Position numbers and translations under genes: made by a program. A stretch of DNA of 64,000 nucleotides from Plutella xylostella (lineage: Eukaryota > Arthropoda > Insecta > Lepidoptera > Plutellidae): the NCBI RefSeq assembly GCF_932276165.1, contig NC_063988.1:2294001-2358000 (forward strand). The letters are read 5' to 3'. The notes under the pieces were generated by a model. It was given only the letters and a program-made list of their open reading frames with translations. It had not been told where the DNA came from and did no database searches. Positions within the stretch are counted from its first letter, which is position 1. Each line of letters opens with the position of its first letter. Below, one piece after another: positions 12,001 through 21,000 of this stretch.

Positions 12001-15000
12001 ATGGCGGGCTGGTGTGACGTCATAATCTTTTAAGTTCACGGCTCAGAATAATGGGTCCCGTCAGTCGGCATAGATTTTTTACCTAATCAAGTAATCACAG
12101 AGTACTTTTGTATTTTCAACAAACCAATGTTGTCATGGTAACAAACGAAAAAGGAAGTGTATAAAGTGTGATCAGTGGCTGTTTTGTTATGGTAATAAAG
12201 TGTGACCAGTGGCTGTTTTGTAATGGGAGCTCGTAAATAGCTACTAGTAGCTCTTATGAAATGGGAGCGCGCAAACCAGAGGACCTTTGTACACAATATT
12301 ACGCTATTATGGCAATATGATTATAAAGTAATATTTGTATTGTATGTAAGTACTTACTGTAACATTGGTTCTCAGTAAGAGAGGCTAGGGTTAGTGGGTC
12401 ATTCTATTCTATTATCTGTGGGGGTGTAAGAACCTGCACCTGGCTCTCTTGAATGGAACCATTGTGCATATCTCAAAGGTCTAAATCCCCTTCCTAAGCT
12501 TGGACCATTTCCCACCACGCTGGCCCACTGCGGATTGGTGGGTTCACATATCTAAATGTGCTTAATCTAAATATTGAAGTTTCCTCACGATGTTTTCTTT
12601 CACATGCTACATGATTATCCCCGAATTTAATTCTACAAAAATAATAACGTATAACATACATATTATCTTTTATTTATAATGAAAACTTTTCCGCAGCTGG
12701 CCACAGTTTACTCGTTCATACTGCGTAATTAATTTAATGTGTCCAGTTCTTCTGATTACGAGAATTCTTCCATAACTTAATTTAGAAAAAATAACAACTT
12801 TTGAAATATACTAACGACTGCCATTATAACCTAAAAGTAGAAAGAGCAACTTGTGTCATGTTCATGTCATAATACTTCCAATACAAAATTAATTTTATTG
12901 TGTTGCAATATGGAACATATTTGAGTGGCTCGTCGACTAGCGAATGGCTGTTTACGCCTCATTACAAAAGAACAACTAATGGCAGCCCATACACTACCAA
13001 CAAAAAATATATAAAGTCCTAAACTTTGCAAACAAACAAGCATATCAAACAAGAAGTGGAGTGGTTATAGGAGGCTAGGATCTATTGGAAGAATTTTTAT
13101 GTGATCCATCGTATCTGATCACAACGAGCATCACAAACACTCGGTGACATTAACATTTCTTTGTTTACACTTGACATTTATTTAACTTCCGCCGTAAACG
13201 CAAAGAAGTTATTATTCTGAGATTGATATATAAAGAATTTTGACGTCACATCCGCCCTAAGAAAATGGGTGACGTTTCTCTAAAGTTAGAATTTACCGAA
13301 GTTTTTTTGTACTTTTCAACTTCATTTACTTGCTCAAAAATAAATTATAATCAAAAATATTGATGGAGGTGTAGTTATGAAATAACGAAGTTTATTATAA
13401 ATAATATTTGACCTTTATTTGAACCTCTTGCATATTCCCTATTGTAAGAGCAAGAGGTCATAGATTTAATTTTGATTAAATTTGTTGTGTATCAAAAACT
13501 TAAGGACTGTCCCTAAAGATGGTTAGTGGCCCTGACTGCTATGCCGAAGGTCCCGGGTTCGATTCCCGGCTGGGGCAGATATTTGTTTAAAGACAGATAT
13601 TTGTACTCGGGTCTTGGATGTTGATATTTATATTTAGTATCTATCTATCTATGTATTTGTGTAGATATATCAGCTGTCCGACACCCATAACACAGGTTCT
13701 GCCTAGCTTGGGGTCAGATGGCCGTGTGTGAGATGTCCCCACATATATATTTTTTTAGATCACGCTGGGGTGGCCTACATATCTCTGTGTGCGACTGTAC
13801 CTGCATGACGCTGTTGATGTAGCACGAGTTGCCGAGGTTGCGCATGCCGGTCAGCCGCGGCCCGCTGAGCGGCACCAGGGCGCTGCCCGACTCCTGTAAG
13901 GCGGACCACTCGAGGTTGCGCTGGTTTAGCTCCAGTTCGAGTTCCACCATGGATTTTTCAGTCTGTTGGAGAGAGATAAGGAGGTTAGTTAGTTAGTTGA
14001 GGTATTCGGGGTATTATAAAAAGTAAGAGAATTGAGTTTATGAGCCGTAGAACCTAAATGGCACCGATCACAGCGCCGTATTTATCGTGATATAGTTAAC
14101 TGCGTCGATAACCAACCCGTGTAGCGGCAGTATGTACTTACATAAATAGTAATAACTGCCAAAATCTGTAGTCAGTAATAAACTGGCTTTCATAGGAGGT
14201 CATTACCTTCCCAAACGGTTGTACAAGGATCCCGAAACGGTGGATAGTGAGGCCCTATGTGCATTTCACTGCGTTACGTTGAGTCGTCGCTTATAAAAAA
14301 TATACTGCAGCGATGACACCTTGACGACGCAAAGCACTAATAGGACCTCGTCTATAATAATTTACTGTAATTTTTGCCAGCAAACTGCCGCTTTTCTATT
14401 TTTAACGGTCTTCAAAAAAGGAGGAGGTTCTCAATTCGTCGGAATCTTTTTCACAGCTCATTTAACAGCCGGTTACCTTCTCGAGCTGCTGCACTCGGAT
14501 GCCGAAGTGGAGAAGGTGCGCGCGCAGAAGCGGGTCTTGCACCATGTCGTCTTCAGGGTACGAGAATACGTCGCCCGAGCCGTCCGCCGTTATAGTGCCC
14601 AGCTTCACCGCTAGAGGGTAGCCGGTCTGCTTGTAGTGTTCCACCTGGGGACGGAGATAGACTGTTATGTAATGTAAATATACCAGAAATCACGAAACTT
14701 AACTTATGCGTAAAATACACTTTTTAGGTTAAATATGAAATTATATAACAATGGGCCCATCAGTGATCCCTGGGGAACGCCTGCTATCGAAACCACTTAA
14801 CAATGTATTCCTGAATCAGTCATCCTGATGTCTCGCGTAGCAGAATTTCTATACATATATACTATCATCCGATTATTATTATCCTGTAAACTATAAAATA
14901 ACAGCACAATCGTTACCCAATAGCAATGGGCCGAGCAATGATCCCTGTGGAACCCCACTCACCGCATGATCGTTTCCACCGGAGCCGTCGAAGAACTTGC

Positions 15001-18000
15001 GACCACAGAGTATGGAGCCGTCCGTCAGGTTGAGCCACATGTTAGTGGTGAGCTCACACTTGGCGCACTGCCAGTAGTCCAGTAACACTAAAGCGATAGA
15101 TGTCCAATACTCACATATTGTAGTCTCTCTCTGCAGCGTGTTGTCAAATGTGAAATTAAATAGAAATGGGCCCTACAACATTCCCTATGGAACCCCACTC
15201 ACCGCATGATCGTTTCCCCCCGAGCCGTCGAAGAACTTCCTTCCACAGAGTATGGAGCCGTCCGTCAGGTTGAGCCACAGGTTGGTGGTGAGCTCGCACT
15301 TGGCGCACTGCCAGCCCGAGGGAGGGACCTTCACGCCGTTGTCCAGTTGTTTCAGATCTAGCGCGTGTCTGTGGGGTGAGGATTGATGATGCTGATGTGG
15401 TGGTTATAATGTTGAGATGCCTTTTGGTTCAGTGTACCGTCGACCTAAGTCCTAAAGACGTAAAGACAGGTTCCTAAAGACGTAAGGACAGCCGGTGGTA
15501 GTTTGATGAAGAAGGCCGAGGATAGAGTGACCTATGTCTAAGAGGGACCTATGTCTAGCAGTAGAAGATGATTTGAAGATGGAGGATAAGAATCTACCTA
15601 TCTATCTTTATGGGAAAACAAAACTCGAATCGTGATTTTTTTTTTATAAACAAACATAAATGCCTGACTGCGATACTTTCCATTAACATTGGGACTTGTT
15701 TTCATCTTTTTAGTGTGCAGTCGGGTTTTATCTTTGTTTATAATTATTTTTTTTATTTGTAACGTTTTAGTTGTTTTTATTTTATGAAATTTACGTCAGT
15801 AGTCGGGTTCATGATTTTTTTTATGTCAATAATTTTGGTGTTGTTATTTAAATACCTACAATATTCATATTTTTGTAATGTACAAATCAATCCCTTTTAT
15901 TTGATACCCCACACGGCATAGTTGGAAAAATATTTTTTTTTCGATCATCACGTTATGTCCTCTAGAGGGCGCTATGTACATTTTATTGAAACGTCACATA
16001 GCCTATAACCATCGCGTTATCAATACGCTTCTAACGATACCTCATACATCAAAATCTATCAAGCCGTTTAGGCTATAGGAGGGAACAAAGAAACAGACAA
16101 ACATACAATCGAAAAACATTACCCTCCTCCTTCGGCAGTCGGGTAAAAACGTTTCCCTCCCACTCGTACATCTTCCATACGAGAGCGCAGATTCGTAGTT
16201 TTGTATACAGGCCTTTTAGGGTTCAGTTGTGCAGTATTTAGTCGCTATTCATACTGGATGGTACTCACGCGGAGACCTCCCGCTGCTCGCCGTCCCACGT
16301 GCCCGCCAGCGCCGCCATCTCCGCCAGCTTGAACGGGGACTCCGCCTCGATCACCGCCTGCACCGACTTCTTCACCTGAACACGGACAAGGGTATTAGTT
16401 ACATGGCAAAGAAAACGTATCTTGAAATAAATTTTTAGGCTCCATCGAAAACGAATAGCGGGCCTTGGTTATGCCGCACGGTTACTATAATTTGTCTATT
16501 GTAGAAAGGACATTTTTTATCGAATTCATAAAAGCAACATCTAAAATTTCTACTGTAAGATAGTGAGGAGCTATGCAGAGAGTTTCTCTAAAGGATCGCA
16601 TTAGAAGTAAGGAAACTGCTTATATGGACATCTTCAATAAAGAAACTCGTAAAGTCTGATCGCACAGGCAAACAAAGAAAATTGTAGGACTGATAAACAG
16701 ACAGTAGATATTAATAGCGGTTCTACCTTTTTTGTTCTAAGATTTATTTGCCGAATCTCATATTGCATAGCATAGACTTAGTATATACTAGCGTATAGAC
16801 GAACAAAGCGAGCGAGGGAGAAGAAAATCCCTTACGGAAATTTGGCAAGATAGAAAAGGATAGCGAGTCCAATGAAACTGTGACTGGTTTTGAATGACAG
16901 AGCGTCACAATTCAGCACGCGGAAAATCAACACCTTAGTATTTTGGATTTTTTGCGTACATCGTGGTTTATTTTCAGTAAATCTAATTGTATTCAACAAT
17001 GGTAACATCTTCTGCGAGTGATTGTGGCGTTAATCATAGAAATAATCCTGAAAATTGCACATTTCACAGGTAAATACCAAAATCGTCATCACTGCTATGA
17101 CGCGTATATTTTTGGTTAAAACTTGTCTTTTATCCTGTATTAAATATAAAATAATGCCAATGCTGTTGTTTACTTTCATATTTTGTGTATGTGGAAGTCC
17201 ATTTGTTAATAATTTACAAGATTTTAGTGGATATATTTTTCATCAATTTATTTTACATGTACGCTAGGGATTGACTCAAATTAATCGATATCATTATCGA
17301 TATTTTATCTTGAATGTTAGCTATAAAAATAAGTCAGGGCAAGGCACATCTTTTAACAAATACATAAACTAATTATTTTCTATAATTTGTCCAACAGATT
17401 CCCTCTATAGATATTATAATAAGCCGAAAGTGGTTGAAATAAGTTGGACGCGTTGGTTGGAATCCAAAGAAGAACTCTACCATTTGCAGCAATTCGACTT
17501 AAGAATGAATGTAAACTTAATAATTTAGGAAACGAAACTGTAATGAACCAGTTAAATAAACAAATATGTGGGAACATCTCAGACAGGGCCATCCGAGGCA
17601 GAGCCTGTAATATGGGTCAGACAGCTGATACATACATATATCTAAGATTGTTCTGTTTAAAAGTCAATAAAATAAAGAGCGATGAAAAAAGTGTTTTTAT
17701 TTATGCATTTTTTTACACTATGTCAAAATTATAATCTGGACAACAACAGTCTATGGAACAACTCTCCAAGGGTCGAACATCGAACTTCAATAACTTATCG
17801 ATGGTCCTCCAAAGTAAAGAAAGGTACATCACTAGCTAATGCACACACTGAAAAATCAAAATTGGTCACGTTTTATCGAGCTGTCAGTTCGTCTATACGC
17901 TAGTATATACTAAGTCTATGTTGCATAGTAACGTTTGGTCAAAGTCTCGTTTCGCCGAAAATCGTATGGCATAAATCTCTTTTAGTAAAAAGTTATTTCG

Positions 18001-21000
18001 CATAATCTTGTTTAGCCTAATAATGGTATGGCCAAATCTTGAATAGCCTAATAATGGTATGGCCAAATCTTGAATAGCCTAATAATGCTAAGGCATAGGT
18101 TATACAAAATAATAATATTCGTTTGGCTTTAACTTTGATGGAGCGTCTCCCTACATAGCGCAAACTGGTGCCTTGTATTGTGGCCGCTATATGGAAAACG
18201 CTCCGCTCCGCTTCGCTGCGCTCCGCTTTGCTTTTGACGAACATGTGCACCTAACACGCAGCTCCTCGCTTTGCTCGTCGTCGCACCTATCTTTAGGTTT
18301 CGATCCCAGGGGGTTTAATGGCGTTTGTAATAATTATAATGGTCATTCACTTTCGATATTTTGATCATTCAATATCGTGATTTTCGAGATGTTGTAGAAA
18401 AATACCACAATTTGTACATTTATAACTACTTAATATAGTATTTATTTAGATAATATTAGGAGAAACAAGATTATAACAATACGAACAATTTGAGCAAACG
18501 AGACTTGGGTGATGCTTAGGTGTTTCAAGTATGTGCCAAAAGAGTTTTAGACGAAACGAGTCTTATGCCACATAAGTCTTGGCGTAGTGATGATTCTACC
18601 AAATAATTGTTTTAGCAACTCACCACATCAGGCAGCGCGTCATTGGGCCACGCATACGTATGGAACCCTGGCAGCACCACAACACTGTGATGCTCTGTGT
18701 AGATGTACTTGTTCCTCCCAGCGTCAGGGTCGAAGCCTCCTTCCACTCCTATGGCCAGGCGGGTGATCTTCTTCTCTGGGCCGTCTCCCGTCTGCTCGGG
18801 CTCCGGGGCCTGGTGAGGACGGCACGGTCATTGCCGCTACACACGACGCGGCAACGTGGCCTGGGTAAGAGCGGCAACGTGGCGCGGCGTGTGCAACGGG
18901 CTCTATCAAGGATGGGTTGGGAGTGGGAAGATGGAGGGACATGGGTTTGGTTCTTTTTTTGGGGGATGGGTAAACTGGGTAATAGAAGTAAGGATTTTCA
19001 CTACATCAGACCACAACATGTTTTTCATAGGGCTATTAACAGCAGACTTTGAATAAACGAAATTATTGATATCTGATGTGATGATTATGTTAACATATTA
19101 CATTCTTACACATTTTACACAAAATACAAATTTCCCATTAGAAATTTAAGTACCTAAGTTTACATTAGGTCTAACACAGAATCTAAGCCTCACCAGTTCT
19201 TTATCTGTTTTGATGTGCAGAAAGACGGCATTTCCCGTCTTCTGGAAGTACTGCTCCACATAATTGCGACCGAAGCCGAGGAATGACACGAGCGATACAT
19301 ATAGCCCAGTCTCACTCTCCTGAAACAAATGAAAAATAATTTGAATAAAGAAAGAATACTGTATTGTAAGGACTTTCACCAAAATCGATTTTCAAAAGTA
19401 CCCCTATAATATTTGCATACACTGACTGATACCAGTTATCAATAATAATAACTCATAGGGGTTAACTATCAGCTAACTGTTCTACACACTTATATGAGGG
19501 CTGTCATACTGAGCAGTAGCAATGCAGACCTCCACAGACTTATTTCTTGGGACTTTCCTTATTATGAGTGGCTTTGCACTCAGCTTAATAAATCTAAGAA
19601 GAATAGTGAAACAAAAGAAGGATTCATACCAGACGGTACTGTTATCAGAAAACGTGCTTCTAACATGTATTGGAATAGCTTTTGTGAGCAGAGCTGTCTA
19701 TGAAATCAATCCTATGAACATTGACATGGAAAGGGCAGTGGACATTGAAGATCACATCAAAGAACAAGGCTCTGTAAGCTGTAGCTTCATGTCGAACCTG
19801 ATGGGCTACGGCCCACTTGTGGTATCTATGGTCAACAGCTTTGTGAGTTTGATAATTGACAACTACATGCATTATATGATGCTGCAGCAGAGTAATAAGG
19901 CAGAGGAAAATAATGCAGTCCAGGATATCGGTGAACAATCTATTCAAGATTCAATCAAAGGGACACCGACCCTGTTTTCATACATCAAGACCTATTTTCC
20001 AGTGGTGGCAGCAATCTTACAATGGGTGATACCAATTATACTAGCCCTCTCGATGTATCCCATTCAAGTGAAAGAGATGGGAGTGAGATCCAATGACTTT
20101 CGTAACTACAGAGACGTGTGTATGACCATGTTGGATGTAGCCAACGAGTCATGCTTTTTTGATCAAAACCACACTTTGGAGCTCTGGGATTACTTGCAGT
20201 CTGATAATTATCTGAACTCATTTAAAAAGGAATACAACACAAGTTTGTACAACAAGAGTGCGGCCATTACCTCAGTTGTGGACAAGGTGTTGAACATTGT
20301 GAACCATTTCAGCAGATACACTAATGACTCCATTGATGTATCAAGTCAAGTTTTGTATAGAAAATCAAAGGAAACCAACCATTGTTTGAAAATGTGCTAC
20401 TTGGAGACCAAATCACTTTTAATGTACCTTTTCTTGATTTCAGTTGTAAGTTACTTTGTTCCTATAACAATATCAACTGTAATTCTAACAAAAATACATT
20501 CAATGAATGTAAAACAAGCAAATGTTAAGACTTTTGTGTCCCGGGAGCTTTTGTATAACATTCTGTTCTGGACTCCTGTCATGTTTGATACATTTGTGTC
20601 TTTGCTATTTTGTTCTTATACTATGAATGGGACCAGAACCTCCATATTTCATGTCATAGCTAACATTTATCAGGCAGTGAAAAATTTTATGAACACCAAA
20701 TTTTTTAAGGATAATGTTATTGTTCCTGTGTAGGTTAACCATGAACAGATTACCTACCAAGTAATGAACAGATTTTTCATGATTGTAGTACTTAAGTGAT
20801 TGTAAAGAGTACACAGATATTATAAAAATGGACAGTTACTGGTTAATAATGATGTTATTAATATTCCAACTAGAAAATTATTAACTTGCAAGCTATAATC
20901 ATTATCACAAATCAAGAATCTAAAAAATATGCCTGATGTAGGCAGGTCTAAGTACCAACTCAATATCCTTTGTTCATGTACATAGTGAAAATTATAATTT

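Larger units (their letters stand above)
16719..18600. mobile_element. TIR element 'X', copy 1 (split by a P-like element)
   Basis: Same family as 49717-50405, in opposite orientation. It starts GGTTCTACCTTTTTTG and ends GATTCTACC. The interior is a chain of degenerate words of about 15-17 bp (TTTCGCATAATCTTG, TTTAGCCTAATAATGG, TGGCCAAATCTTGAA). A C+T-biased centre (CTCCGCTCCGCTTCG) surrounds a TTTCGATCCC core. Positions 16771-17920 are a later insertion. It has no coding capacity and lies in a USP5 intron. Confidence 0.75.

Noticed and set aside
14891..15088. 65-codon frame joining ZnF-UBP sequence to a reverse-transcriptase-like motif
   Set aside because: It is read-through from a partial exon copy across its donor into intron; not a fusion gene.
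17055..17734. Two open frames inside the P-like element as genes
   Set aside because: The first is intronic relative to the THAP exons; the second is in the wrong frame for the W.P.K...IC box. Neither shows a domain.
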